Positions 11,890-20,194 are shown, numbered from the stretch's first letter. The stretch: 64,000 bases of DNA from Actinokineospora iranica (GCF_900101685.1 NZ_FMZZ01000007.1:62001-126000), one strand, 5' to 3'. Program-made: numbers and translations. Notes: generated by a model not told the origin, from the sequence alone.

Positions 11890-13362
11890 ATGACGATCTC
11901 AGTCCCGTCCCTCGGTAGCGTCCCGGTCGTGCGGAGTGGGGCTCGACTGATCGCGGTGCTTGTGCTGGCGCTGACGCTGGCCATGCCGTCGACCGCGCAC
12001 GCCGACGGCGGCCCGATCGGCGCCGACCTGCACATCGCCCAGACCCTCGGCGACCGCGAACTCACCGTCGTGGTCCGCCGCGCCGACGGCGCGCCCGCGC
12101 CGGTGCGCGTCGATGTGATCACCCACGCGGGCGGCCCAGCCGGGACGCTGCGGCTGCGGCTGATCCCGCCGGGCGCGTCGCCGGTCAGCGAGACCACGCT
12201 TGCCTTGGCCGCCGACCCCGGCCCGCACAGCGCGACCCTGCGCGTCGACCGCTTCGGCGCCTGGGAACTCGAACTCAGCGATGGCGCGCACGTCGCCCGG
12301 GTCCCGTTCACCGTGCCGCAGCGGGTCACGCTCGCCTGGGAGAGCGCGGCCTACGGCGGGTTCGTCGCGGCGGGCGGGTTCCTGCTGGTGGCGCTGCTGC
12401 TCGCGGCTCGGCGCAGCCGGTTGACCCTGGTGCCGGTGGCGGGTGTGGTGGTGGCGCTGTCGGTGGCTCTGACCGCGGCGCTGCTGTCGCCGACCATCGG
12501 AGTGTCCACCGTGGAGGCCTCCCGGCCCGCGGTGAACCTCGCGGCGCGGCCGATCGGACCGGCCGCGGCGGGGCAGCCGGTGGAGGTGGCCCTGCGGTTC
12601 ACCGACAGCGCGACGGGCCGGGTCGCGGACGACTTCCTGGTGCACCACAACGCCCTGGTGCACCTCGCGGTGGTGAGCCCCGGCGGCCACCTCGCCCACC
12701 TGCACCCGGTGCGCGCCGCCGCGGGCGACTACCGGGTCCGGTTCGTCCCGAACGAGGGCGGCAGGCACGCCATGGCAGCCGAGGTCGCGCGGCTCGGCGG
12801 GGGTGTGCAACTGGTCCGCGCCGCGATCGAGGTCACCGGCCCGGCCTCGGCGGAGCCGCCCGCGGTGCTGGTGGGCGCCGAGGACGGTCCCGGCCCGCGG
12901 GCCCCACTGGAGTCCCCCGCGGTTCGCGGCGGTGGATCGGATGTTCCTGGAGGTTCGGTGTCGGTCGGTGGTCCTGGCGCTGACGTTCCCGTCGGGGGCG
13001 GGCGGACGGCTCGGGTGACGGTCGGGGCCGTGCGGGTGGGGCGACCCGCCACGCTGACGGTCGACTTCGGCGGGCCCGCGGACCTGCAACCGTGGCTCGG
13101 GATGCGCGGGCACCTGATCGTGCTCGGCCCGTCGCCCGCCGAGACCGTGTGGGCGCACGTGCACGCCATGACCCCGACCACGCCCGGCGCCACCGGGGGA
13201 CAGCCCGACGAGACGGTCGCCGCCTACGACCCGCGCGTCGAGTTCACCTTCACCTTCCCCGAACCGGGGCGCTACCGGCTGTGGTTCCAGGCCGAACGCG
13301 ACTACCGGGTGCTGACCGCGCCCGTCATGCTCGACGTCCCGCCCGCCGGGGAGCAGCGGTGA
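11890..13362 (+). CDS. Secreted, membrane-anchored His-rich protein with YtkA/FixH-like region
   Basis: A 490-residue envelope protein. An N-terminal signal segment (about residues 18-38, ending STAHADG) leads to an exported beta-rich domain of about 110 residues. Two membrane helices follow (about 155-177 and 182-203), and then a second exported domain. That domain is His-rich, with FLVHHNALVHLAVV, HLAHLHPVRAA, LGMRGHLIVLG and WAHVHAM, which resembles YtkA-like or metal-handling proteins. A Gly/Pro-rich linker (about 330-370) splits it. ATG 11890 was chosen because the signal peptide starts there; the frame extends upstream but overlaps the response regulator. The stop overlaps the next start (GTGA). 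A role in copper or other metal handling is an inference. Confidence 0.75.
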   Translation: MTISVPSLGSVPVVRSGARLIAVLVLALTLAMPSTAHADGGPIGADLHIAQTLGDRELTVVVRRADGAPAPVRVDVITHAGGPAGTLRLRLIPPGASPVSETTLALAADPGPHSATLRVDRFGAWELELSDGAHVARVPFTVPQRVTLAWESAAYGGFVAAGGFLLVALLLAARRSRLTLVPVAGVVVALSVALTAALLSPTIGVSTVEASRPAVNLAARPIGPAAAGQPVEVALRFTDSATGRVADDFLVHHNALVHLAVVSPGGHLAHLHPVRAAAGDYRVRFVPNEGGRHAMAAEVARLGGGVQLVRAAIEVTGPASAEPPAVLVGAEDGPGPRAPLESPAVRGGGSDVPGGSVSVGGPGADVPVGGGRTARVTVGAVRVGRPATLTVDFGGPADLQPWLGMRGHLIVLGPSPAETVWAHVHAMTPTTPGATGGQPDETVAAYDPRVEFTFTFPEPGRYRLWFQAERDYRVLTAPVMLDVPPAGEQR

Positions 13363-13766
13363 CGCCGCGCGGGAAGGCGGTGCTCGCGGTGACCGTCGCC
13401 GTGGTGATCGCCGCGCTGGTCTGGGTGTGGCGGCTCGGCGGCGACGACGCGACGCTCGACCTGCGGGCCGGGACGCCGAGTTACGCGGTGCGGCTGACCG
13501 TGGCCGACCCGCGCGTCGGCGCCAACTCCGTCCTGGTCGAACTCACCGACACCGACGGGCGGCCGGTCGCCGCCGACGAGGTCACCGTCGAACCGGTCAT
13601 GGTCGACATGGGCCACGCCCTGACCCCGGTCACCGCCGTCGCCGAGGGCGGGGGGCGGTACCGGGCCGACCGGACCGACCTGCCGATGGCCGGGCCGTGG
13701 GAAATCACCGTCGCCGTCCGCCGCGCCTCGACCACCGAGCACGCCGTCTTCAGCCTGATCGTCTAG
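13359..13766 (+). CDS. YtkA-like membrane-anchored exported protein
   Basis: A 135-residue protein with one N-terminal hydrophobic anchor (residues 5-23) and an exported immunoglobulin-like domain. The segment VMVDMGHALTPVTAVAEG followed by GRYRADRTDLPMAGPWEITV is the hallmark of YtkA-like domains, where Met and His residues sit near a possible metal site. GTG 13359 overlaps the previous stop by four bases. This adds to the case for a metal- or redox-related envelope locus. Confidence 0.82.
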   Translation: MTPRGKAVLAVTVAVVIAALVWVWRLGGDDATLDLRAGTPSYAVRLTVADPRVGANSVLVELTDTDGRPVAADEVTVEPVMVDMGHALTPVTAVAEGGGRYRADRTDLPMAGPWEITVAVRRASTTEHAVFSLIV

Positions 13767-13787
13767 TCCCGTTCCCCAGGAGGCACG

Positions 13788-14918
13788 ATGGATCTCACCG
13801 CACCGGGCGCGCACGGCGTCCGGGCCGCCGCGACACCGCGGACGGCCGCGCGCGGTATGCCCACCGCCATGGCGCTGCTGGCGGGCAGCGTGCTCGGCCT
13901 GGTCGGGCTGACCTGGGACGTGCAGTGGCACACCGACGTCGGCCCGGACACGTTCTTCACCCTGCCGCACCTGTTCATCTACGCGGGCAGCGCGCTCAGC
14001 GGCCTGGCCGCGCTCGTCGCCGTCCTCGGCGCGACCGCGGCCGCCCGCGCGGGTCGCCCGCTCGATCCCACGGTCGGCGGCGCGTCGGTCGGGGTGTTCG
14101 GCCGGACCTTCACCGCCCCGGTCGGCTACCTGATCTCGGGGGTCGGCGCGGCCGTCTTCCTGCTCTACGGCATGTGGGACCTGTGGTGGCACGGCGTATA
14201 CGGCTTCGACGCGGTCATCGACTCGCCCCCGCACATCGGGCTGCTGCTGTCCGGAATCGTCACCATGGTCGGCACGATCATGGTCTTCGCCGCGGCGGCG
14301 GAACACCGCTGGGGCCGGGTGGGCACCGACGTCTCCATCGCCCTGACCGCCGCGAACGTCACCATCACTGTCCTGGGCCTGACCGACGTCGGCGGCCCCG
14401 TCGACGCTGTGCACACCGCGATGGCCTGGCTGGTGGTGATCCTCCTGCTGACCGCCGCCGGATTCCGCCCCACCCGAGGCGGCGCGGTGATCATGGCCGG
14501 CTGGCTCGCCGTCATCCAGGCCGTGACCTGGTGGTTCTCTCCCTGGGCCGCCTACGCCTACGCCGACGCGGTGGGGTTGCCGGTGCGCGACTACATCAAC
14601 GGCGTCCCCGTCATGCCCGCGCTGATGCCGATGGCGCTGATCGCGGTCGCCCTGCTGATCGAACCAATCCTCAAAGCGGCCCGCGCCCACGGCAACCGCT
14701 GGCTGCCGGTGGCAGCGGGCGCGGTGGCAGGCGCGCTGGTCGCGGCCCTACAGGGCATCCAAGACTCGATCGTCTACACCTACCCCACCCCCGGCCCCGG
14801 CACCCTGCTCCCCACCGCCGTGGCAGGCGCCCTGCTCGGCGCGCTCGCCGGACACCTCGGCTGGCGCTTCGGCCACATGCTGCGCCTGGTCAACCGCACC
14901 CGACCGGAAGGAAACTGA
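13788..14918 (+). CDS. Multi-pass membrane protein, unknown function, His/Trp-rich
   Basis: A 376-residue protein with about nine membrane helices. Several conserved-looking polar motifs sit at helix ends: TWDVQWHTDVGPDTFF, TLPHLFIYAG, MWDLWWHGVYGFD and DSPPHIG. Repeated His residues next to Trp and Asp suggest a metal or haem site, but no known family motif is recognised. A good ribosome-binding site (AGGAGG) precedes ATG 13788. It lies between the YtkA-like gene and a small signal-peptide protein in the same operon. The function is open; a membrane oxidoreductase or metal transporter are guesses. Confidence 0.7.
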   Translation: MDLTAPGAHGVRAAATPRTAARGMPTAMALLAGSVLGLVGLTWDVQWHTDVGPDTFFTLPHLFIYAGSALSGLAALVAVLGATAAARAGRPLDPTVGGASVGVFGRTFTAPVGYLISGVGAAVFLLYGMWDLWWHGVYGFDAVIDSPPHIGLLLSGIVTMVGTIMVFAAAAEHRWGRVGTDVSIALTAANVTITVLGLTDVGGPVDAVHTAMAWLVVILLLTAAGFRPTRGGAVIMAGWLAVIQAVTWWFSPWAAYAYADAVGLPVRDYINGVPVMPALMPMALIAVALLIEPILKAARAHGNRWLPVAAGAVAGALVAALQGIQDSIVYTYPTPGPGTLLPTAVAGALLGALAGHLGWRFGHMLRLVNRTRPEGN

Positions 14919-14920
14919 CC

Positions 14921-15460
14921 ATGCGCGTCCGACTGCGCAGGCAGGCCACCCTGCTCGCCACCGTCGCCGGGCTACTGCTCGCCGCCACCCCGGTCGCGCA
15001 GGCCTACGAGCCGGTCAACATCGTCCACACCGAGAAGGTCCAGGCGGGCCCGTACCCGATCACGGTCGGTTTCAGCACCTGGCCACTGCGGGCCATCCAG
15101 TCCCTCGACTTCACCTTCGCCCCAGACGGCGGCATCGAGGGCAAGTCCGGCACCCTCACCATGACCCCCGCCACCCGGTCCACCGAGTCGCGAAAACGGC
15201 CCCTGGTCCGCCACCCCCGCAAACTGGAAGTGTGGGGCTTGGACATCCGCGCCTTGGAAGAACAGGGCGATTGGACGTTCCGGTTCCGCCTCGATGGTCC
15301 AGAAGGCCCAGGTGAAGGCGCGCTGACCCTGACCGCCTTGGAGCCTCCGGGCCCTCCGATGGCTTTGAACTGGTCGCTCAGCACTCTTCCACTGATCGGC
15401 TTGGTCGCTTTCCTGGCCATCGCCTGGCGTCGGACGCGCGCGGAGGTGCTGGCGGGGTAG
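14921..15460 (+). CDS. Small exported protein with C-terminal membrane anchor
   Basis: A 179-residue protein with a clear signal peptide (MRVRLRRQATLLATVAGLL, cleavage near AQAYEP), an exported domain of about 115 residues and a C-terminal helix (about 150-168) followed by Arg-rich residues. ATG 14921 follows GGAAGGAAAC closely. It starts two bases after the stop of the multi-pass protein, so it is the last gene of the two-component-linked operon. The topology resembles periplasmic accessory proteins of metal transporters. No specific family is recognised. Confidence 0.72.
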   Translation: MRVRLRRQATLLATVAGLLLAATPVAQAYEPVNIVHTEKVQAGPYPITVGFSTWPLRAIQSLDFTFAPDGGIEGKSGTLTMTPATRSTESRKRPLVRHPRKLEVWGLDIRALEEQGDWTFRFRLDGPEGPGEGALTLTALEPPGPPMALNWSLSTLPLIGLVAFLAIAWRRTRAEVLAG

Positions 15461-15508
15461 CGATGCGGCTGGCTGGTGGGGGCTGGTTGGTGGCGTGTGG
15501 TTGGTGGG

Positions 15509-15656
15509 GCTGGATCGGGTGGAGTGGTTTCTTCGGGGCCCCTACGAAGGAAGATCGCCGTGTGAAAGACGGGTGGGAAGCCTTCGGCCGCACACGTGCG
15601 GAGCCAGCTTGGCGATCTTCCTTCTCCCCCGAGGAAACCACTCCACCCGATCCAGC
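15509..15656. repeat. 148-bp long inverted repeat element
   Basis: The outer arms match over about 30 bases with one mismatch: GCTGGATCGGGTGGAGTGG at 15509-15527 and its complement at 15638-15656. Inner arms GAAGGAAGATCGCC (15546-15559) and its complement GGCGATCTTCCTTC (15611-15624) are exact. The centre contains a smaller CCGCAC-AC-GTGCGG hairpin. It begins about 50 bp after the operon stop at 15460. It may be a MITE-like or REP-like element, or a very large terminator. Confidence 0.75.
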
Positions 15657-15821
15657 ACTTGGCGGGCGTGGGGCACCAAGGCGGTACCTCGGTTTGCCAG
15701 TCAGGTCCGCGCCCCTGCCAGGCGTGTAGGGCTTGCCCAGTGTCTGAGGGAGCGGAACAACACACCCGCCACTTGCGAACCGGCTCCCGGCTGCCGGGTA
15801 CTCGGTGGGGTAGGGGAGGGC

Positions 15822-15884
15822 ACCTGCCCTCCTGCCAGGCTTCTGGTGGCGGAACCGAGCAGCGAACCTGCCCTCCTGCCAGGC
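15822..15884. repeat. 19-bp exact direct repeat, 44-bp period
   Basis: ACCTGCCCTCCTGCCAGGC occurs at 15822-15840 and 15866-15884, and a partial copy (CCCCTGCCAGGCG) lies near 15714. The whole 15657-16054 stretch has no convincing gene; its reading frames are Pro/Arg-rich and shift against each other. Confidence 0.6.
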
Positions 15885-15932
15885 AGAACCAGTGCCCGCC
15901 CAGCAGACCCCACAGCCACGCCCCCCTAGAAG

Positions 15933-15968
15933 CCACCCATCGAGCCAACCCACGAGAGCAGGCTCCCG
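15933..15968. repeat. Dispersed repeat, copy A
   Basis: CCACCCATCGAGCCAACC followed by a degenerate ACGARAGC-GGC-CCCG tail. Nearly the same string occurs at 51473-51509, and a shorter third copy (CCACCCATCGAGC) at about 15974-15986. It is in noncoding DNA. Confidence 0.55.
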
Positions 15969-16054
15969 CAGAGCCACCCATCGAGCACCCCGGAACCAGC
16001 CCTCAAGCCAGCCACGCAGAACCCGGAACGGCACCGCCGGCATCATTGCCCATC

Positions 16055-17026
16055 ATGTCCACCCTGCCCGCCGACCTCTCCACCGCGCTCGACACCGAGC
16101 TGGCGCGGTTCCCGGCCCAACGGATGGCGGACGCGGTCCAAGGACTGATCCACCGTTACCGCGCCGGTGTCGATCCCACCGAGCAGGTGCTCGACGCCGA
16201 TCTCACTGTCGCCGCCTACGCGGCCTACCGGATGCCCGCGACTTTCGCCGCCGTGTCAGCCGCCCTGCGGCAGGTTGCCATGGTCGCACCCGATTTCGCA
16301 CCCCGATCCCTGATCGACCTTGGCGGGGGAACCGGAACCGCTGTCTGGGCGGCAGCGCGCACTTGGCCCTCGCTGGCCGAAGTGACCGTGCTGGAGCAGT
16401 CGACACCCGCGATCGCCCTGGGAAAGCGGCTCGCCGCGCGGTCGGAGGTCGCGGCTGTGCGGGGCGCGATCTGGCAGCGAGCGGTCATCAGTGGTGCTGT
16501 CACCGGCCAGGCGGATGTGATCACACTGTCCTATGTGCTCAATGAACTCGCCGCTCAAGCCCGGGCCGAGGTGGTGACCTCGCTCGCGGAGCGGGCCGGG
16601 GTCGTGGTCATTGTGGAACCGGGCACGCCTGTGGGCTATGAGCGGATCGTCGCCGCGAGAGATGACTTGATCCGGGCGGGGATGCGCGTCGTCGCGCCCT
16701 GTCCGCATAGCGGGACCTGTCCTATTCCGCGTGGCAAGGACTGGTGCCACTTCGCGGAGCGGCTCAACCGCAGCGCGCTGCACCGGAAGTTGAAAACCGG
16801 TGCTCTCGGCCACGAGGACGAGAAGTTCGCCTATGTCGCCGCGACCCGCGCCGACTGGGGTGCCGCGAACAACAGAGTGTTGCGGCATCCGCGTAGCCGC
16901 AAGGGGTTGGTGTCCCTGCGACTGTGCACAGGCGACGGTGCCCTCACCGACACCGTTGTGACGAAACGAGACCCTGAGGCCTACCGCGCCGCCCGGGACG
17001 CGGGGTGGGGCGATCCCTGGCCCTGA
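16055..17026 (+). CDS. Rsm22/METTL17-type methyltransferase-like protein
   Basis: A 323-residue SAM-dependent-methyltransferase-fold protein of the small-ribosomal-subunit Rsm22 family. The SAM motif is SLIDLGGGTGTAVWAA, followed by VLEQS. The family's Fe-S signature is visible as PCPHSGTCPIPRG and DWCHF (Cys216, Cys222, Cys231), with a fourth Cys291 in SLRLCTGDG; homologues bind a [4Fe-4S] cluster. It probably acts on ribosome assembly in the cytosol. ATG 16055 is chosen because upstream codons run through repeat DNA. The 3' end overlaps the convergent PucR-type gene by 46 bp. Confidence 0.88.
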   Translation: MSTLPADLSTALDTELARFPAQRMADAVQGLIHRYRAGVDPTEQVLDADLTVAAYAAYRMPATFAAVSAALRQVAMVAPDFAPRSLIDLGGGTGTAVWAAARTWPSLAEVTVLEQSTPAIALGKRLAARSEVAAVRGAIWQRAVISGAVTGQADVITLSYVLNELAAQARAEVVTSLAERAGVVVIVEPGTPVGYERIVAARDDLIRAGMRVVAPCPHSGTCPIPRGKDWCHFAERLNRSALHRKLKTGALGHEDEKFAYVAATRADWGAANNRVLRHPRSRKGLVSLRLCTGDGALTDTVVTKRDPEAYRAARDAGWGDPWP

Positions 17027-18267
17027 GTCCTTTTCGGACTGCGCAGCGCACGGGCGCGTAGCGCGATCTCGATGGCGAAGCGCTTCTCGTGGTCGGTGAG
17101 GCTGTCGCCGAACAGGTCTTCGAGCTGGTGCAGGCGGTAGCGGACCGTCTGCGGGTGCACCGAGAGCCGGGTGGCCACCTCGGCGACGCCGCCGCGGGTC
17201 GCCAGCCAGGCCAGCAGGGTGCTCTCCAGGCGTTCGCGCTGCTTGTCGGTCAGGTCCGCGAGCGGGGCCAGCACATTCTCGGCGATCCGGTCGACCAGGA
17301 ACTCGTCGGACAGCAGGGCCAGGGTGGTGAGGTGGTCGTCGCAGCGGATGAGCTGCCTGCCGCTGAGCACGCCGCGGTTGGCGAGTTCGACCGCGCGGCG
17401 GGCCAGCGCAAGCGAGCGGGGCGCGTCCGCGGCGTCGACCGTGGGACCGACCGCGCCGCGCCGGACGCCGAGCCGGGCCGTCACCGCGACGAGGGTCGCC
17501 TCGTCCGGGTCGGGCAGGACGAGGCAGGGCTCGTAGCTCTCCAGGTCGACCAGCACGCTGTCAGGGAACATCGCGCGCGGCGTCGGGACCTTGCTTTCCA
17601 GGTACTCCAAGGCGATCACGGCCAGCCGCTCGGGCATGACCCAGTCCGCGCTCGCGGCCAGCGCGGCCAGCGTGGTGGCCGGGGTCGCCGTCTCGGCCAC
17701 CAACAGCCGCAGCAGCTCCCGCCGCCGTCGCTCGCGGGCGCCGCTCGCCTGCGCCTGGGCCTCGGTGTAGCCCTCGACCGCGACCGCGCACATCTCGTCG
17801 ACGTAGACGAAGATCGCGTCGGCGATGGCGAAGAGCACCTCGGCCGACACCCCCGCCGCCTGGCCCTCGGCGCTCAGGTGCCGCCAGGCGACCCGGGCGC
17901 CGACGCGCACCGCGGTCTGCAGCGCGTCGGTGGTGCGGCCTTCGAGGAACTCGACCCGCCCCGCGCGGCGGAACGCCGCCGCCCACTCGTCCTGGCGGGC
18001 GTCGGGGTTGCCCAGGTAGTCGTATGCCTGCCGGACGGCCACGTCGACGCTGCCGACCAGCAGCTCACGGAACTTGCCCGTCAGCGGGCGCTGATAGGCC
18101 GCCACCGCGCGCTGGATCTCGGTGATCGCGTCGGCGGTGATCTGGCCCGCGAGGGGCCGCAGCCGTTCCGCGAACTCGGGCGGGACGGTCGCCCAGATCC
18201 GGTGAGCGGCGCTGCGTGAGTCAGTGCGGGGACACGCAGCGGCGGCGCTGGACTTGTGCATCAGCAT
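16981..18267 (-). CDS. PucR/CdaR-type transcriptional regulator
   Basis: A 428-residue regulator. The N-terminal half (about 30-190) is helical, as in many actinobacterial PucR-like sensors. The middle is a degenerate GGDEF-like domain. The C-terminus (about 360-415) is the PucR helix-turn-helix LLAWLATRGGVAEVATRLSV then HPQTVRYRLHQLEDLFG. ATG 18267 is used; MLMHKSS is probably disordered and a slightly later start is possible. The 3' end overlaps the Rsm22-type gene by 46 bp. Target genes are unknown. Confidence 0.9.
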   Translation of the reverse strand: MLMHKSSAAAACPRTDSRSAAHRIWATVPPEFAERLRPLAGQITADAITEIQRAVAAYQRPLTGKFRELLVGSVDVAVRQAYDYLGNPDARQDEWAAAFRRAGRVEFLEGRTTDALQTAVRVGARVAWRHLSAEGQAAGVSAEVLFAIADAIFVYVDEMCAVAVEGYTEAQAQASGARERRRRELLRLLVAETATPATTLAALAASADWVMPERLAVIALEYLESKVPTPRAMFPDSVLVDLESYEPCLVLPDPDEATLVAVTARLGVRRGAVGPTVDAADAPRSLALARRAVELANRGVLSGRQLIRCDDHLTTLALLSDEFLVDRIAENVLAPLADLTDKQRERLESTLLAWLATRGGVAEVATRLSVHPQTVRYRLHQLEDLFGDSLTDHEKRFAIEIALRARALRSPKRTQGQGSPHPASRAAR

Positions 18268-18367
18268 GCAGGGCTACTCCGATGTGACAAATGGACGAAT
18301 AAGGGCTACCCCGACCGCCGTAGGCTGTGGCGGGACGATAAGAGCAGCTGATCGTCATTGTCAATAA

Positions 18368-18390
18368 TTCGCACATTGCGGTCGTGCGAA
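18368..18390. promoter_or_regulatory. Inverted repeat in the pucR-merR divergent region
   Basis: TTCGCAC (18368-18374) and GTGCGAA (18384-18390) are exact complements with a 9-base spacer, in the relatively AT-rich gap between the divergent PucR-type and MerR-type genes. It is a candidate binding site for either regulator. Confidence 0.4.
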
Positions 18391-18519
18391 CTGAATTCGT
18401 TGAGATGACAACTTGTTCCGCGGTTCGGAATCCGCCCTGCCTGGTCACGGTGGACAGTCCATTACGGATGTCCGGATCGGAGGTAGAACGTGATCGGCGT
18501 CTCGCTCGCCGCGTCCGCC

Positions 18520-18551
18520 TTGACGGTGGAGCGGGGTGTGCAAGTTAATGT
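18520..18551 (+). promoter_or_regulatory. Candidate MerR-type promoter with long spacer
   Basis: TTGACG (18520-18525) and TAATGT (18546-18551) stand 20 bases apart, the lengthened spacing typical of promoters activated by MerR-family proteins. The -10 element ends four bases before the ATG at 18556, implying a leaderless or near-leaderless transcript. Confidence 0.5.
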
Positions 18552-18555
18552 GAAC

Positions 18556-18984
18556 ATGAACTCCGGCGAGATGAGCATCGGCGAACTGGCCCGCCGCTTC
18601 GGGCTCGCCCCGCACGTGTTGCGGCACTGGGAGTCGATGGGCCTGCTGACGCCGAGCCGCCGGGTGAACGGGCGGCGGCGCTACGACGACGGGCACCTGA
18701 CCGACATCGCGATCATCCAGCTCGGCAAGGACAGCGGCCTGTCGCTCGAGCGGCTGCGCTACCTGCTCGCGGAGGGGGTCGGACGCGCCGACCGGGCCGC
18801 GCTGCTGCGCGCGCACCGGGCGGCGCTGGCCCACCGCATCGCCGCGGCGCAGGCGTCGCTTGAGGTCGTCGACCACGCGCTCGACTGCGCCGCGCCGGAT
18901 TTCCGCCGCTGTCCGGACTTCCTCGCCAAGGTCGAGGACTATCTGGCCGCGGCGTCGGTCGACCGGGCGGCTCCCGAGGGGTGA
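18556..18984 (+). CDS. MerR-family transcriptional regulator
   Basis: A 142-residue regulator. The N-terminal winged helix spans residues 6-75, with MSIGELARRFGLAPHVLRHW, ESMGLLTPSRRVNGRRRY and IAIIQLGKDSGLSLERLR. A coiled-coil dimerisation helix follows, and then a C-terminal effector region with Cys residues (LDCAAPDFRRCPDF) that could bind metal or sense thiols. I prefer ATG 18556 to the upstream GTG 18490, because the intervening codons overlie a MerR-type promoter and do not resemble family sequence. It is convergent with the frameshifted methyltransferase and overlaps it by 46 bp. Confidence 0.87.
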   Translation: MNSGEMSIGELARRFGLAPHVLRHWESMGLLTPSRRVNGRRRYDDGHLTDIAIIQLGKDSGLSLERLRYLLAEGVGRADRAALLRAHRAALAHRIAAAQASLEVVDHALDCAAPDFRRCPDFLAKVEDYLAAASVDRAAPEG

Positions 18985-19561
18985 AGGCGGGCGTCGAGCC
19001 GCGGCCCCCGCCTGGCCGGGCGGCGGCGCACCGAATCGGCCGCCACCGCGGGGTGCGCGCGCAACGCGGCCATCGCGGGTTCCATGTCGGTGAAGCGGAA
19101 GTCGTAGAGCGCGAGCACCCCGTCCGGACGGGTGACCCGGGCCAACTCGGCCATGGCCGCGACCGGGTCGGGCCAGTGGTGCAGGGCCAGGCTGGAGACG
19201 GCCACATCGACCGAGTCGTCGGCGAACGGCAGGCGCGCCACGTCGGCGACGTGCAGACTGACGCCCGAGCCCGCCAGGTCCCGCTCGGCGACGGCGATCA
19301 TGTCCGGCGACAGGTCCACCCCGTGCAGCGCCACATCGGGCCGGGTGGCGGACAGCACGCGCAGCAGCCCGCCGGCCCGGCGCCCACGTCCAGCACCGTC
19401 GCGCCCTCTCCCGCCAGAAACTCCACATCGGACGCTATGGCGCGGTAGAGCCCGGACATCGTCCAGTCCGCCCGGCGGGCGTAGCCCTCGCTCGCCCGCC
19501 GGTCGAAGCCGTTGTCGTGGCCCCGGTGCACGGCCCCGTGCAGACGTTCGCGCAGTCCCAT
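18939..19561 (-). pseudogene. Class I SAM-dependent methyltransferase with internal frameshift
   Basis: Read on the minus strand, the gene starts at ATG 19561 after an AGGAG site and gives MGLRERLHGAVHRGHDNG through EGATVLDVGAG. The frame must then change by one base near 19369-19385 to continue as GGLLRVLSATRPDVALHGVD, SPDMIAVAERDLA and LHHWPDPVAAM. Together these make a normal methyltransferase of about 207 residues with SAM motif I split by the shift. The C-terminus ends at 18939 inside the merR 3' end. Either one base has been lost within a run of G and C, making a pseudogene, or there is a sequencing error. The substrate is unknown. Confidence 0.78.
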
Positions 19562-19645
19562 GGTGGTTCTCCTCATGTCGGTGAACGGACACCGCGACTG
19601 TGCCAATTCAGGTCGACATGAGGTCAAGGGCCGCGAAATCGCCGT

Positions 19646-20194
19646 TCAGGCCACCGCGCATGGCGACGGGGCCACCGCGCCCAGCGCGGTGGGCAACGGC
19701 CCGGTGGTCGTGGTGGTCGGCGGCGGCGTGGTGGTGGTCGTGGGCGGGTCGACGGTGATCGGCGGCCCGTACTCGGCCAGGCGGTTGCCCGAGCAGAGGC
19801 CGGTCTCGATCACGAAGTCGCTTGGGTCGCCGGTGGCGAACACGACGTATTTCTCCCACACGATGAGTTTCGTGCCGCAGGTGGCCGTCTCCACGTAGGT
19901 CTCGACATTGACCAGGATCGGCGCGCTGCCCTTGTAGCTGTGCAGGCGCAGCACGAGATAGCGGCGCTTGTCGTCCCGGGTCTCCTCGGGGTCTCCGGCC
20001 ACCAGCGTCTCACTGATGACCAGGCCTTCAAAGACGTGCTGGGCGCGCTGGTATTTGCTTCCCTCCCCGCCGGGAAAGCACGAGCACGCGCTCGCCGAGG
20101 TCACGAACAGGCCGACGAGCATGGTCGCGGCCAGCGCGATCACCGCGAGAACGCGCCCGAGCCGCCGGTCGCGCCGAGCGTGAAAGGGGGACAT
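19646..20194 (-). CDS. Secreted TIMP-like (CxC N-terminus) protein with Pro/Thr tail
   Basis: An exported protein of 182 residues. The signal peptide ends near SASA, so the mature protein would begin CSCF (Cys37, Cys39), the CxC start seen in tissue-inhibitor-of-metalloproteinase (netrin-like) folds. Strands with VFEGLVISE, YLVLRLHSYKG and KYVVFATGD plus two further Cys support that fold. The C-terminus is a low-complexity Pro/Thr linker followed by a short tail, without the usual C-terminal membrane helix. ATG 20194 has GGAGG six bases upstream. Inhibition of a metalloprotease is a guess from the fold alone. Confidence 0.75.
   Translation of the reverse strand: MSPFHARRDRRLGRVLAVIALAATMLVGLFVTSASACSCFPGGEGSKYQRAQHVFEGLVISETLVAGDPEETRDDKRRYLVLRLHSYKGSAPILVNVETYVETATCGTKLIVWEKYVVFATGDPSDFVIETGLCSGNRLAEYGPPITVDPPTTTTTPPPTTTTTGPLPTALGAVAPSPCAVA

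Noticed and set aside
15463-15729. Short plus-strand frame after the envelope operon
   Set aside because: It reads through the long inverted repeat and has no family likeness.
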